From: Phytopseudomonas dryadis
GTDB lineage: Bacteria; Pseudomonadota; Gammaproteobacteria; Pseudomonadales; Pseudomonadaceae
Assembly: GCF_004327355.1 (NCBI RefSeq)
Contig: NZ_QJUM01000029.1
Span: 1 to 64,000 of the forward strand
DNA length: 64,000 nucleotides
Reading direction: 5' to 3'
Shown here: positions 25,843-34,543 of the stretch, one piece after another
Position numbering within the stretch: position 1 is the stretch's first letter
Layout: the number at the start of each line of letters is the position of its first letter
Position numbers and translations under genes: made by a program
Notes under the pieces: generated by a model
Databases searched by the model: none
What the model saw: only the letters and a program-made list of their open reading frames with translations
Told to the model about the DNA's origin: nothing

Positions 25843-26679
25843 CTAGAAGAACAGCGTCCAAAGAGCGAAGGCGGCGTACCAGAAGATCGCCGCGCGAACC
25901 AGCAACTGCCAGAGACCATCGAGGCTGGCGACCCCGGATTCGCCGAGTTGCGGCGGTGGCGTTTCACTGGCGGCGCGCGCCACACCGACGGCCAGTTGCG
26001 CCGCGGAGATATCCCAGCTGAGCAGCTCATGCAGCAGGGCGCGGCTCACCGCGACGAAGTTGCCCACCAGGGCGAAGCTGGCCGCCAGCACCCGCACCGG
26101 CAACCAGTCGAAGGCATGCCGCAGCTGGCCGGCGCGCTCACGCAAGGCGTCGGACAGGCCATGCTCGACCAGCAACGCCAGCAGGCGATAGGCCAGCGCC
26201 GCCAACGGTCCCAGCAGGGCATACCAGAAGATCACCGCGAAGAAGCTCTGATAGGCCTGCCAGACCATGTACTTCTGCACGTTCTGCAGCAACGCGGGCT
26301 CGCTATCGGCGTCCACCGCCAGGTCACGCCGGGCGACCAGGTAGGCGGCCTCGCTGTCACCACGCCGCCAACTGTCCCGGAACGGCCCCAGAGCGGCCAG
26401 CAGGTCGCCTCTGCCGAGGCTGTAGATCACCACCAGCAGATGCACCGGCAGCGCCAGCCAGCCATAGGCCAGTGGCTCGAGCACGGCCAGCAGCAGTGCC
26501 AGCAGCAACAACGGCACGCCCACCAGCAGCGCGACCGCCAGCCAGGGCTGATCGGCCGCGGTGCCGCGCCGCTCCAGCCGGGCCAGGGCGCGCAACCAGG
26601 GGCCGTCCTGCTGGATACGCGCACGCCAGGCCGAGAATTTCTCGACCCAGAGCACCAGCAGCAACACCAGGAAACTCAT
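25843..26679 (-). CDS. ampE: AmpE family inner-membrane protein
   Basis: Integral membrane protein of 278 residues with four or five predicted helices. It begins MSFLVLLLVLWVEKFSAW, which is typical of AmpE and is preceded by AAGGAGG. The longer frame to 26724 adds 15 residues from inside ampD. AmpE is the membrane partner encoded with AmpD and has been implicated in beta-lactamase regulation and wall recycling. Its ATG overlaps the ampD stop (ATGA), indicating translational coupling. Confidence 0.9.
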   Translation of the reverse strand: MSFLVLLLVLWVEKFSAWRARIQQDGPWLRALARLERRGTAADQPWLAVALLVGVPLLLLALLLAVLEPLAYGWLALPVHLLVVIYSLGRGDLLAALGPFRDSWRRGDSEAAYLVARRDLAVDADSEPALLQNVQKYMVWQAYQSFFAVIFWYALLGPLAALAYRLLALLVEHGLSDALRERAGQLRHAFDWLPVRVLAASFALVGNFVAVSRALLHELLSWDISAAQLAVGVARAASETPPPQLGESGVASLDGLWQLLVRAAIFWYAAFALWTLFF

Positions 26680-27239
26680 AGTGCCTCCTTTTCTTTCATC
26701 AATGCCGCACGCAGGCGCGGCCAATCGAACGCGGGCCCCGGATCGGTCTTGCGCCCCGGGGCGATATCGCTGTGTCCGCAGATCCGTTCCAGAGTGATCG
26801 CTGGATAGGCCCTTTGCAACACGCGGGTCAAGTCAACCAATGCGACATATTGCGCATCGGTAAATGGCAGTTCATCGGTGCCCTCGAGTTCGATACCCAG
26901 GGAAAAGTCATTGCAGTTCTCACGCCCATCGAACCGTGACACGCCAGCATGCCAGGCACGGTCGAGGCAGGAGACGAACTGGGTCATGGCGCCATCGCGC
27001 TCGATCAGAAAGTGCGCCGACACCGTCATCGCGGCGATAGCGGCGAAATACGGATGGGCATCGGGTTGCAGGCGGTTCTCGAAGAAAGCCTGTACCTGCC
27101 CCGTGCCGAACTGCCCGGGCGGCAGGCTGATGTTATGGATCACCAGCAGGGATATCTCGCCCTGCGGGCGCTCATTGAAGTTGGGTGAAGGGCAGTGGCG
27201 AATCCCCTGATACCAGCCGCCTTCGAGCTGCTTGTGCAT
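26676..27239 (-). CDS. ampD: N-acetyl-anhydromuramyl-L-alanine amidase AmpD
   Basis: Cytosolic zinc amidase of 187 residues that splits anhydro-muropeptides. Its loss derepresses AmpR-controlled AmpC beta-lactamase in Pseudomonas. Zinc ligands H35, H156 and D166 are present, and the acid E118 lies in GIELEGTD. Similarity to PAO1 AmpD is strong throughout (PNFNERPQGEISLLVIHNIS). The gene is the first of ampD-ampE, with a four-base ATGA overlap. It acts before AnmK in the same recycling pathway. Confidence 0.96.
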   Translation of the reverse strand: MHKQLEGGWYQGIRHCPSPNFNERPQGEISLLVIHNISLPPGQFGTGQVQAFFENRLQPDAHPYFAAIAAMTVSAHFLIERDGAMTQFVSCLDRAWHAGVSRFDGRENCNDFSLGIELEGTDELPFTDAQYVALVDLTRVLQRAYPAITLERICGHSDIAPGRKTDPGPAFDWPRLRAALMKEKEAL

Positions 27240-27645
27240 GTGGGCTCCTCGAACGAGCGCACACTCTAGGGGCTGTTACCGCTGCATCGCAAGCCGTGGC
27301 GCTCCGTAAGCCAGGGCAATCGCGCTATGGCGTCTTGTGTGAAAGACACTCGATGAAAAGCGCTGGAGGCTGGAGGGCTGAACGAGAAACCTCTGTTTTC
27401 CTGCCTGCTCGGGCTGCTTTTCGCTAAGCCTCCAGCCTTCCAGCGCTGTTTTCGGCTCGGGCTCCTGCTCCGCTCTACCTCCTGCATCCATGCAGTCGTC
27501 GGCGCTTCGAGCGTGTAGCGCAATTGCCCTGCTCCGTAAGCCGCTGCAGCAGGAGGAAGAGATGCCGGACCCGGCGATCGGGCGGGTGACGCAGGTGGGG
27601 GCATGCAGCGAACGGACAACGCCGCGGCCAGGCTGGCCGCGGCGA
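27240..27645. repeat. Nested inverted-repeat element upstream of ampD
   Basis: The outer arms AGGGCAATCGCGCTA (27314-27328) and TAGCGCAATTGCCCT (27516-27530) pair with one mismatch. GCTCCGTAAGCC occurs as a direct repeat at 27301-27312 and 27531-27542. Inner arms at 27356-27376 and 27429-27452 pair over about 20 bases and carry the GGCTGGA motif seen as a tandem repeat after coq7. No ORF is supported. The ampD promoter must lie within or to the left of this element. Confidence 0.7.
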
Positions 27646-29949
27646 TCAGGCGCCCTTGAGGCGGCGCAGGTTGCCGATCACGGACTCCAGCGCCCGATCG
27701 AACAGCAAGGCGTCGTCCAGCAGGCGCACGGCATTGCGGCGGAACTCGACGGCCAGGCCCATGCGGGTTTTCTCCAGCACTTTCATGCCGGTGCGATTGA
27801 CGAAGATGAACTTGCCGGTCGGCTTGATGATCGCCGCCAGCTTGCAACGCAGCTTGTGCTCGTCATCCTCCTGGAACTCGACCCAGCTACCGACCCGCAA
27901 GGCGTCCACCTGCAGCAGCGCCTCGTCGTCATCGGCGAGCACCGGCTCGTCTTCCTCGGAACGCGTCTGCCCGGGCGCCAACAGGACGATTTCCTCGACC
28001 ACTTCGACCATGGTCGCGGCGCTTGCTTCCTCCTCCGGCGGCAACTCGAGCAACGGCAGCTCGATGCCGACCTCGGACAATGCCGTGCGCTGCACCTCGT
28101 CGAACTCGTTCGGGTCGGCCTTTTCCAGATCGGGCACAGCCCGCTTGAAGCGCTGGAAGGCCTGCACATGCAGCACCTCCAGCTGAGCGAAGAATTCACT
28201 GGTGGAGAACGGGTCGAAGGCGGCGCTGGCCATGCCTTCGCGCAGCGCCTTGAGCAGCCCCGGAACCAGTTCGAGCAGGCGTAGCCGGGCTTCGGGATCC
28301 TCGTGCGGCTCCACGCTCCAGACCAGATCGTCCATGGTCGCCATGGCCGCGTGCCATTGCTCGGAATCGACGCCGTGCTTGAGGCAGGTCAGCATCAGCA
28401 CCTTGCTCCAGGCTTCCCGCAGCAGGCGCACCACCACTTCCGGCAACGTCCTGCCCAGCAGGCGCTCGTTCAGGGCCTGCTCCACCTGGCGGCGAGCCAT
28501 CTCGGCGCGCGCGCTGCCTTCTTCGGCGTCGCGGGTGCGCTGTTCGAGCAATTCACTGCGCCGACGCTCATCGCCGGTGAAGGCCAGGAATTCGGCCAGC
28601 AGCTCGGAGAAGATCGCCGGATCGTCGGTAAAGTCGTTGAGCAGGCGCTGCACCACCTGTTCGATCTTCTGGTACAGGCTGTCGCGCTGCGCATCGTCCT
28701 GCTCGCCCCAGCCCATGGCTGCCGAAGCGATTTCATTGAGCAGGCGTCGCGCCGGATGGCTGCCGCGACTGAAGAAGGTCTTGTCGAGTACCGCGACCTT
28801 CAGCATCGGAATCTGCAGACGGGCGATCAGCGCCTTCAGCGAGTCCGGCAGGGTACGGTCATCGAGGATGAATTCGAACAGCATCGACACCAGGTTGATG
28901 ACGTCTTCGTCGACCTCGCCGACCACCCGCGCCTTGCCACTCTTGGCACTGGCGCGGGCGAGCAGTTGTTCGAGCTGGTCGCGCAGGTCGAGATCCATAC
29001 CGACCTGCATCGGCGCCCGCTGCTGCATATGCGACAGCAGACGCATCAGGTCATTGGTGGAAATCGGCAAGGCGTTGGCCGGCGCCTGGCGCCGCTCCAC
29101 CGCGCCACCACCGCGTGCCTGGGAGAGCAGTTCCTGCAGCGCGCCGAATACCTCGCGCATGCCCTCGTCGGCGTACTCGCCGGCAGATTCATCGGGCGCA
29201 TCGTCGTAATCGTTGCGCGGCGTCGCCTGACGCTTCGGCGTACGCCGCAGCGGAGCGGATTTCAGCTCGGGCAATACCCCGGCTTCGACCAGCGCGGCGT
29301 TCGCTTCGCTGTACAGCTGGTCGAGGCCGCTGAGCACATACTTTTCGAACAGCTTGAGGATGATCAGCTTGACCTTGATCTCGACCCCCAGGCCGCTGCA
29401 GGAGTCGAGGAACAACTCACTGAGCGAGACCGGGCCGAGCGGATTGGATTTGTCGTCGAGCTTGCGGCTGACCATGACGTTGAGGCGCGTGGTCAGATGG
29501 CTGAGTGCCATATGGTCGCGGCTCATGACCTTGGCGACCATGGAGTCCAGGGCGACGGTCTCTTCGAGTTCGTCGTTCTGCACCAGCGACAGGCTGTCGA
29601 AGGACACCGCGTCGAGCGAAGGCGCCTTGCCGATTTCGTACTGGTTCAGGGTCGAGAAGGTCTCGAAGACCTTCTGCAGGAAACCGCGCTCGATACTCTT
29701 GCGCTTGAGGCGCAGATCGCGCATGGCTTCGAAGAAGGCGTTCTGTTCGGTGTTGCTGGTGGCCCGGTCGGCCATGTCGAACAGGGTGTCGTCGGCGTTA
29801 TCGAACAGGGCCTGCAGGGCTTGCTTGAGCTGCGTGGCAGCCTTGTCACGTACCTGAATCAGCGCCACAGGAAGTTTCCCGCCCGTCGAGTGGGTCGGTT
29901 GCGCAGAGACCACCTTGTTCAGATGCACCACGTTTGCATCGGTTTTCAT
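27646..29949 (-). CDS. DUF1631 domain-containing protein
   Basis: The 767-residue, mostly helical, acidic cytoplasmic protein covers the whole DUF1631 family. It ends in a small beta-barrel-like segment (VGSWVEFQEDDEHKLRCKLAAIIKPTGKFIFVNRTGMKV) that resembles a PilZ-type or glycan-barrel fold. Some annotations call such proteins 'thymidine phosphorylase', which nothing here supports. The ATG at 29949 has AGGAG at good spacing and is preferred over 29982. It lies between ampD and nadC as in PAO1. Function unknown; a c-di-GMP link is only suggested by the C-terminal segment. Confidence 0.82.
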   Translation of the reverse strand: MKTDANVVHLNKVVSAQPTHSTGGKLPVALIQVRDKAATQLKQALQALFDNADDTLFDMADRATSNTEQNAFFEAMRDLRLKRKSIERGFLQKVFETFSTLNQYEIGKAPSLDAVSFDSLSLVQNDELEETVALDSMVAKVMSRDHMALSHLTTRLNVMVSRKLDDKSNPLGPVSLSELFLDSCSGLGVEIKVKLIILKLFEKYVLSGLDQLYSEANAALVEAGVLPELKSAPLRRTPKRQATPRNDYDDAPDESAGEYADEGMREVFGALQELLSQARGGGAVERRQAPANALPISTNDLMRLLSHMQQRAPMQVGMDLDLRDQLEQLLARASAKSGKARVVGEVDEDVINLVSMLFEFILDDRTLPDSLKALIARLQIPMLKVAVLDKTFFSRGSHPARRLLNEIASAAMGWGEQDDAQRDSLYQKIEQVVQRLLNDFTDDPAIFSELLAEFLAFTGDERRRSELLEQRTRDAEEGSARAEMARRQVEQALNERLLGRTLPEVVVRLLREAWSKVLMLTCLKHGVDSEQWHAAMATMDDLVWSVEPHEDPEARLRLLELVPGLLKALREGMASAAFDPFSTSEFFAQLEVLHVQAFQRFKRAVPDLEKADPNEFDEVQRTALSEVGIELPLLELPPEEEASAATMVEVVEEIVLLAPGQTRSEEDEPVLADDDEALLQVDALRVGSWVEFQEDDEHKLRCKLAAIIKPTGKFIFVNRTGMKVLEKTRMGLAVEFRRNAVRLLDDALLFDRALESVIGNLRRLKGA

Positions 29950-30299
29950 CACGATCTCCTGCGCACAACGCTGGTCAGTCAACCCGTTCAGAGCAAGTCA
30001 GCAGAGCAAACATCAAATAGGGGCGTCATCCTAACGTCAAACACATGGCGTCAATACTTCCATGCTCGAACATTATAGGAATGCCATCGGGGTTACCAAA
30101 GCAATTTCCTGCAGATATGACGCAGGTCACACATGGGCCATGCAAGCCGACCGCGGACCCGCGTATGTGACCCGCCTGGCCCCATCAGGTTCATTTCCGG
30201 CCGATGAACGCGACGTACAGCGTAGCGCCTGGATCAATCGCACTGCAACGGCAGACGCCTGCCTTTATAATCCGCCGCTTCAGCCAACCGGAGTCCGTC
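29950..30299. promoter_or_regulatory. Divergent promoter region of DUF1631 gene and nadC
   Basis: This 350-base gap has no supported ORF. An AT-rich block at 30040-30085 (CATTATAGG, TATGAC) is suited to promoters. TATGACGCAGGTCACACAT at about 30115-30133 resembles a degenerate Vfr/CRP site, with a good right half (TCACA) and a poor left half. Confidence 0.35.
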
Positions 30300-31148
30300 A
30301 TGCCGAACATTCACCTCAACGATCTCAGTGCCGAAATCGAGGCCAATGTACGCCGTAGCCTGCATGAGGACATCGGCAGTGGCGACATCACCGCCCAGCT
30401 GATCCCCGAGGCCCGTCTGGCGCACGCCACGGTGATCACCCGCGAGGCGGCGGTGATCTGTGGCGTGGCCTGGGTGGACGCGGTGTTCCGCCAGCTCGAT
30501 CCCCGGGTCTCGGTGCACTGGCAGGTGCAGGATGGCCAGCGGGCATCCGCCAACCAGGCCCTGTTCCACCTGCAGGGTCCGGCCCGCGCCCTGCTCAGCG
30601 GTGAACGCAGCGCCCTGAACTTCCTGCAGACCCTGTCCGCTGTCGCCACCCGCTGCCAGCACTACGCCGATCTGGTGCAGGGCACCGCCGTCAAGCTGCT
30701 CGACACGCGCAAGACCTTGCCCGGCCTGCGCCTGGCGCAGAAGTACGCGGTGACCCAGGGCGGCTGCCACAACCACCGCATCGGGCTGTTCGACGCCTTC
30801 CTGATCAAGGAGAACCACATCGCCGCCTGTGGCGGTATCGCCGCCGCCGTGACGGCCGCCCGACGCATCGCGCCGGGCAAGCCGGTGGAGGTCGAGGTGG
30901 AAAGCCTGGAGGAACTCGAGCAGGCCCTGGCCGCCGGCGCCGATATCGTCATGCTCGATGAGCTGTCGCTGGAGGACATGCGCCGCGCCGTGGCGATCAC
31001 GGCGGGCAAGGCCAAACTGGAGGCCTCGGGCGGCATCGACGAAAGCACGCTGCGCTCGATTGCCGAAACCGGCGTGGACTACATTTCCATCGGCACCCTG
31101 ACCAAGGACGTCAAGGCGGTGGATCTTTCGATGCGCCTGTCGTTGTGA
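30300..31148 (+). CDS. nadC: Nicotinate-nucleotide pyrophosphorylase (quinolinate phosphoribosyltransferase)
   Basis: The 282-residue enzyme converts quinolinate and PRPP to nicotinate mononucleotide in de novo NAD synthesis. Family signatures are clear: ERSALNFLQTLSAVAT, LLDTRKTLPGLRLAQKYAV, GGCHNHRIGLFDAFLIKENH and EASGGIDEST. The ATG at 30300 (MPNIHLNDLS) matches the family; an in-frame upstream ATG at 30204 is rejected. A strong terminator follows. Confidence 0.96.
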   Translation: MPNIHLNDLSAEIEANVRRSLHEDIGSGDITAQLIPEARLAHATVITREAAVICGVAWVDAVFRQLDPRVSVHWQVQDGQRASANQALFHLQGPARALLSGERSALNFLQTLSAVATRCQHYADLVQGTAVKLLDTRKTLPGLRLAQKYAVTQGGCHNHRIGLFDAFLIKENHIAACGGIAAAVTAARRIAPGKPVEVEVESLEELEQALAAGADIVMLDELSLEDMRRAVAITAGKAKLEASGGIDESTLRSIAETGVDYISIGTLTKDVKAVDLSMRLSL

Positions 31149-31168
31149 ATCGCCTCTGAATATAACAC

Positions 31169-31188
31169 CGGCGCCTGAGGGCGCCGGG
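31169..31188. terminator. Terminator hairpin between nadC and trpC
   Basis: Perfect 8-bp stem CCGGCGCC / GGCGCCGG with a TGAG loop, followed by GATTGTTTC on the right and preceded by AATATAA on the left. It sits between convergent nadC and trpC. Confidence 0.8.
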
Positions 31189-31198
31189 ATTGTTTCAG

Positions 31199-32035
31199 TC
31201 AGTCAACGTCGGGGCTGACCAGCAGCCGCTTGCGCTCCGGAAAGAACAGGCGCTCCAGCTCGCCGCCGGGATTGTCCGCACGCATGAAGGCTTCGCCGAC
31301 CAGAAAGGCGTAGACCTCGCTGATTTCCATCAGCTCCACGTCGGCGCGGTTGAGGATGCCGCTCTCGGTCACCACCAGGCGGTCGCGGGGGATGCGCGGC
31401 AGCAGGTCGAGGGTGGTTTCCAGGTTGACCTCGAAGGTGTGCAGGTTACGGTTGTTGACCCCCACCAAGGGGGTATCCAGCACGTTCAGCGCCCGCTCCA
31501 GCTCGTCACCGTCGTGCACCTCGACCAACACGTCCAGCTCGAAGGCCCTGGCCGTCGCCGCCAGCTCGGCCATCTGCGCATCGGACAGGGCCGAGACGAT
31601 CAGCAGCACGCAGTCGGCGCCCAGCGCGCGGGACTCGACGATCTGATAGGGGTCGATCATGAAGTCCTTGCGGATCACCGGCAGCGAGCAGGCGCTGCGT
31701 GCCTCCTGCAGGTAGCGGTCGGCGCCCTGGAAGAAGTCGATATCGGTGAGGATCGACAGGCAGGTGGCGCCGCCCTCCTGATAGCTCCGGGCGATTTCCG
31801 CCGGCACGAAGTTCTCGCGCAGCACGCCCTTGCTCGGCGACGCCTTCTTGATCTCGGCGATCACCGCCGGCTCCTTGCTGCGCGCCTGTTCGATCAATGC
31901 CGCCGCGAACCCGCGGGGAGCATCGGCGGCACGCGCTTCACGCTCGACCTCCGCCAGGCTGACCACGGCACGCCGCGCAGCGACCTCCTCAGCCTTGCGG
32001 GCAAGAATCTTTTCCAGAACGGTGGGAATGCTCAC
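31199..32035 (-). CDS. trpC: Indole-3-glycerol phosphate synthase
   Basis: TIM-barrel enzyme of 278 residues that closes the indole ring from CdRP in tryptophan synthesis. Conserved motifs are VIAEIKKASPSKG, VIRKDFMID, LLIVSAL, VGVNNRNL and VVTESGI. It starts at GTG, overlapping the trpD stop (GTGA). It is last in trpG-trpD-trpC. It lacks the TrpF fusion found in enterics, as usual for Pseudomonas. Confidence 0.96.
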   Translation of the reverse strand: MSIPTVLEKILARKAEEVAARRAVVSLAEVEREARAADAPRGFAAALIEQARSKEPAVIAEIKKASPSKGVLRENFVPAEIARSYQEGGATCLSILTDIDFFQGADRYLQEARSACSLPVIRKDFMIDPYQIVESRALGADCVLLIVSALSDAQMAELAATARAFELDVLVEVHDGDELERALNVLDTPLVGVNNRNLHTFEVNLETTLDLLPRIPRDRLVVTESGILNRADVELMEISEVYAFLVGEAFMRADNPGGELERLFFPERKRLLVSPDVD

Positions 32036-33078
32036 CCTTCATTCTCCTGTTTGAATACGGCGGTAAAGGACACCAGCTCTTCCAGTTTCTCCCGCGCCAG
32101 GCCGGTATGCAGGGCATCGTGGGCCAGGTGCAGGCCGTCGCGCAGGCTCTCGGCATGGTCGGCGGCATAGAGCGCGGCACCGGCATTGAGCACGATCATG
32201 TCGGCGGCCTTCTGCCCGTTCTCGGTCTTGCGCCGACCCAGGGCGTCACGGATCAGTGCCAGGGACTGCTCGGCGCTGTCCACGGTCAGGCCGATCAGGC
32301 TCTGGCTCTTGATGCCGAAGTCTTCCGGCTGGATGCGATACTCGCTGACCACGCCGTCCTTGAGCTCGGCGATGAAGGTCGGCGCGGCCAGGCTGATCTC
32401 GTCGAGGCCATCCTGTGCATGCACCACCAGCACGTGCTCGCTGCCGAGCCGTTGCAGCACTTCGGCCATGGGCCGGCACAGCGCCTGGCTGAACACGCCG
32501 ATCACCTGGTGCCTGACCCCGGCCGGGTTGGTCATCGGCCCGAGCATGTTGAAGAGGGTGCGCAGCCCCAGTTCACGGCGCGGGGCGATGGCGTGCTTCA
32601 TGGCGCCGTGATGGGCGGGAGCGAACATGAAGCCCACACCGACGCCTTCCACGCAACGCGCGACCTGCTCGGGCGTCAGATCGAGGTAGACACCGGCCTC
32701 CTCGAGCAGATCGGCGCTACCGCTCTTGCCCGAGACCGCCCGGTTGCCGTGCTTGGCCACCTTGCCGCCAGCGGCGGCGACCACGAAGGCCGCCGCGGTG
32801 GAGACGTTGAAGATGTTCATGCCGTCGCCACCAGTGCCGCAGGTATCGACAAGCCGCTCGGCGTCGATGCGCACCGGCGCCGCCAGCTCACGCATGATCT
32901 TCGCCGCACCGACGATCTCGTCGATGGTTTCGCTCTTCATGCGCAGGCCCATGAGGAAGGCACCGATCTGCGCGTCGGTGCATTGCCCGGTCATGATTTC
33001 GCGCATCACGTCCTGCATTTCCTCGGTGGACAGGTCGAGCTGGCCGACGATGCGGTCGAGGGCTTCCTTGATATTCAT
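32032..33078 (-). CDS. trpD: Anthranilate phosphoribosyltransferase
   Basis: The 348-residue enzyme transfers phosphoribose from PRPP to anthranilate. It has the PRPP-binding motif DTCGTGGDG followed by NIFNVST, the KHGNRAVSGKSGSADLLE segment and the RRELGLRTLFNMLGPM motif. The start (MNIKEALDRIV) overlaps the trpG stop by ATGA, and its own stop overlaps trpC. The longer frame to 33255 belongs to an overlapping reading of trpG. Confidence 0.96.
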   Translation of the reverse strand: MNIKEALDRIVGQLDLSTEEMQDVMREIMTGQCTDAQIGAFLMGLRMKSETIDEIVGAAKIMRELAAPVRIDAERLVDTCGTGGDGMNIFNVSTAAAFVVAAAGGKVAKHGNRAVSGKSGSADLLEEAGVYLDLTPEQVARCVEGVGVGFMFAPAHHGAMKHAIAPRRELGLRTLFNMLGPMTNPAGVRHQVIGVFSQALCRPMAEVLQRLGSEHVLVVHAQDGLDEISLAAPTFIAELKDGVVSEYRIQPEDFGIKSQSLIGLTVDSAEQSLALIRDALGRRKTENGQKAADMIVLNAGAALYAADHAESLRDGLHLAHDALHTGLAREKLEELVSFTAVFKQENEG

Positions 33079-33671
33079 GGGCGCACGCCTCCGGTCTGCT
33101 TGAGGAAGTTGGCGAACAGCTCGTGACCCTGTTCGGTGAGGATGGATTCGGGATGGAATTGCACGCCCTCGATATTCAGGGTCTTGTGCCGCAGGCCCAT
33201 GATCTCGTCGACGGTACCGTCCTCCAGCTGCGTCCAGGCAGTGATTTCCAGACACTCGGGCAGGGTTTCGCGCTTGACCACCAGGGAATGGTAGCGGGTC
33301 ACGGTCAGCGGTTCGTTGAGGCCGGCGAACACGCCCAGGTCACGATGGAATACCGGGCTGGTCTTGCCGTGCATGACCTGGCGGGCGCGCACCACATCGC
33401 CGCCGAAGGCCTGGCCGATGGACTGGTGCCCCAGGCATACGCCGAGAATCGGCAGCTTGCCGGCAAAGTGCTCGATCACGGCCAGGGAAACGCCGGCCTC
33501 GGTGGGGGTGCAGGGGCCCGGCGAGACCACGATGCGTTCCGGGGCCAGGGCTTCGATCTGCGCGACGCTGAGTTCGTCGTTGCGGATCACCCTGACCTCG
33601 GCACCCAGTTCGCCGAGGTACTGCACCACGTTGTAGGTAAAGGAGTCGTAATTGTCGATCATCAGCAGCAT
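33075..33671 (-). CDS. trpG: Anthranilate synthase component II (glutamine amidotransferase)
   Basis: Class I amidotransferase of 198 residues that supplies ammonia to TrpE. It has the oxyanion motif SPGPCTP, the catalytic cysteine in LGVCLGHQ and the His-Glu pair in VQFHPES. The start MLLMIDNYDSFTYN is the standard family N-terminus. It is first of the trpGDC operon and is preceded by a leader peptide and attenuator-like hairpin. Confidence 0.96.
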   Translation of the reverse strand: MLLMIDNYDSFTYNVVQYLGELGAEVRVIRNDELSVAQIEALAPERIVVSPGPCTPTEAGVSLAVIEHFAGKLPILGVCLGHQSIGQAFGGDVVRARQVMHGKTSPVFHRDLGVFAGLNEPLTVTRYHSLVVKRETLPECLEITAWTQLEDGTVDEIMGLRHKTLNIEGVQFHPESILTEQGHELFANFLKQTGGVRP

Positions 33672-33787
33672 TGTGCTTAACCCTTTGATTCTGACGCGCT
33701 TGTTTATCAAGCCCTGGTCTGCGACCGTCTGCCTGCCGACTGCCTGCGAGTCGGTCATGGAGCGGGAACAGAGGCAACGTAAAGCGT

Positions 33788-33800
33788 CCGGCTGTGCCGG
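33788..33800 (-). promoter_or_regulatory. Attenuator-like hairpin between trp leader and trpG
   Basis: On the minus strand CCGGC-ACA-GCCGG is followed by ACGCTTTACG, a weak T-rich tail, about ten bases after the leader peptide stop. The position suits the terminator of a ribosome-mediated attenuator. The competing antiterminator could not be defined by eye. Confidence 0.5.
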
Positions 33801-33810
33801 AACGAGGGGA

Positions 33811-33855
33811 TCAGGCGCGCCAGCGCCAACGGGCATGCGCTTTGATGACTCGCAT
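33811..33855 (-). CDS. trpL: Tryptophan leader peptide of trpGDC
   Basis: The 14-codon ORF MRVIKAHARWRWRA has two tryptophan codons separated by one arginine codon, directly before a hairpin and trpG. A near-identical peptide (MKVIKALARWRWRA) precedes trpE at 42009-42053. Attenuation of both trpE and trpGDC has been reported in P. putida. Conservation at both operons is the main evidence; the Shine-Dalgarno is weak. Confidence 0.8.
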   Translation of the reverse strand: MRVIKAHARWRWRA

Positions 33856-33907
33856 CAAAAGGGTACTGCTGACTATCACGGGGGAGGTCTCGCACTGCAA
33901 TTGCTGC

Positions 33908-33937
33908 ACATTAGCCCAGGCACGGTACATGGCGCAA
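33908..33937 (-). promoter_or_regulatory. Candidate trpGDC promoter
   Basis: Minus-strand TTGCGC (33932-33937), an 18-base spacer and TAATGT (33908-33913) give a plausible sigma-70 promoter about 46-52 bases upstream of the leader peptide start. Confidence 0.5.
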
Positions 33938-33938
33938 T

Positions 33939-33962
33939 ATCGAGCGCCTCGTGGCGCTCGAT
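33939..33962. promoter_or_regulatory. Perfect 10-bp hairpin just upstream of the trpGDC promoter
   Basis: ATCGAGCGCC-TCGT-GGCGCTCGAT is a perfect palindrome adjoining the putative -35. It separates the leftward lysis cassette from the trp promoter. No T-run follows on either strand, so it may be an operator or a weak terminator rather than a strong one. Confidence 0.5.
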
Positions 33963-34003
33963 CGGCGCGGCAGGAGTCACTGGCACTCACGCGATGGCCC
34001 GCG

Positions 34004-34543
34004 TCAGTCCCGCCCCTGCGACACCTGTCGGACATAGGCCTGGCACGCGCCTAGGGCGATGATGGCCTGGTCGCCTCGCTCGGCGATGCCGACAATTCGT
34101 TGAGCAGCTCCCGGGTCAAGGTCGCCTCGAACGCCTCCATCCACCAGGCGTCCGGCGCCGGTGGCGGTTGGCACTGCGCCGTCCCCACCTGCAGCGGCGG
34201 GGACGGCGGCGAGTAGGACTGACAGGCGCAGATCAGCAGTAGCCAGGCGATCACGCAGGCGCGCAGCAGTGTATTGGGCATCGGTTCGCTTCCTGTATTC
34301 GGTTTCGGACGAAGCCTGCAGCTGACGTTCGAGCTGCAGGCGCTTTTCCTGTTCGCGCTGTGCCTGGCCGGCGGCGGCGCGCTGGATCTCGGCGAGGGTG
34401 GCGGCGTGCAGCTCGTCGCGCCGGGCGATCTGCTGTTCCAGGCGCCAGCCCTGGACGACCCAGCCGAGGCCGGCACCGCCAGCGAGTGCCAGCACCAGCA
34501 GCGCCACGCTCGCCAGCAGGCGGTAGTTCGACAGCCAGTTCAT
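34004..34543 (-). CDS. Rz-like inner-membrane spanin subunit
   Basis: The 179-residue i-spanin has an N-terminal signal anchor (about 9-32, LLASVALLVLALAGGAGLGWVV) followed by a charged periplasmic coiled coil rich in Gln, Glu and Arg. It would fuse inner and outer membranes with its Rz1 partner in the last step of lysis. Its ATG overlaps the endolysin stop (ATGA), and a second lysis gene is embedded in another frame. This arrangement is diagnostic of phage Rz/Rz1. Confidence 0.85.
   Translation of the reverse strand: MNWLSNYRLLASVALLVLALAGGAGLGWVVQGWRLEQQIARRDELHAATLAEIQRAAAGQAQREQEKRLQLERQLQASSETEYRKRTDAQYTAARLRDRLATADLRLSVLLAAVPAAAGGDGAVPTATGAGRLVDGGVRGDLDPGAAQRIVGIAERGDQAIIALGACQAYVRQVSQGRD
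34051..34281 (-). CDS. Rz1-like outer-membrane spanin lipoprotein, nested in Rz
   Basis: The 76-residue ORF lies wholly inside Rz in a different frame. It starts at MPNTLLRACVIAWLLL, has a lipobox-type signal ending ICAC, and continues into a proline-rich mature part (SYSPPSPPL...PPPAPD), the hallmarks of Rz1 o-spanins. The open frame extends further upstream, but the lipoprotein signal fixes this start. An embedded architecture of this type strongly supports a functional spanin pair. Confidence 0.82.
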   Translation of the reverse strand: MPNTLLRACVIAWLLLICACQSYSPPSPPLQVGTAQCQPPPAPDAWWMEAFEATLTRELLNELSASPSEATRPSSP

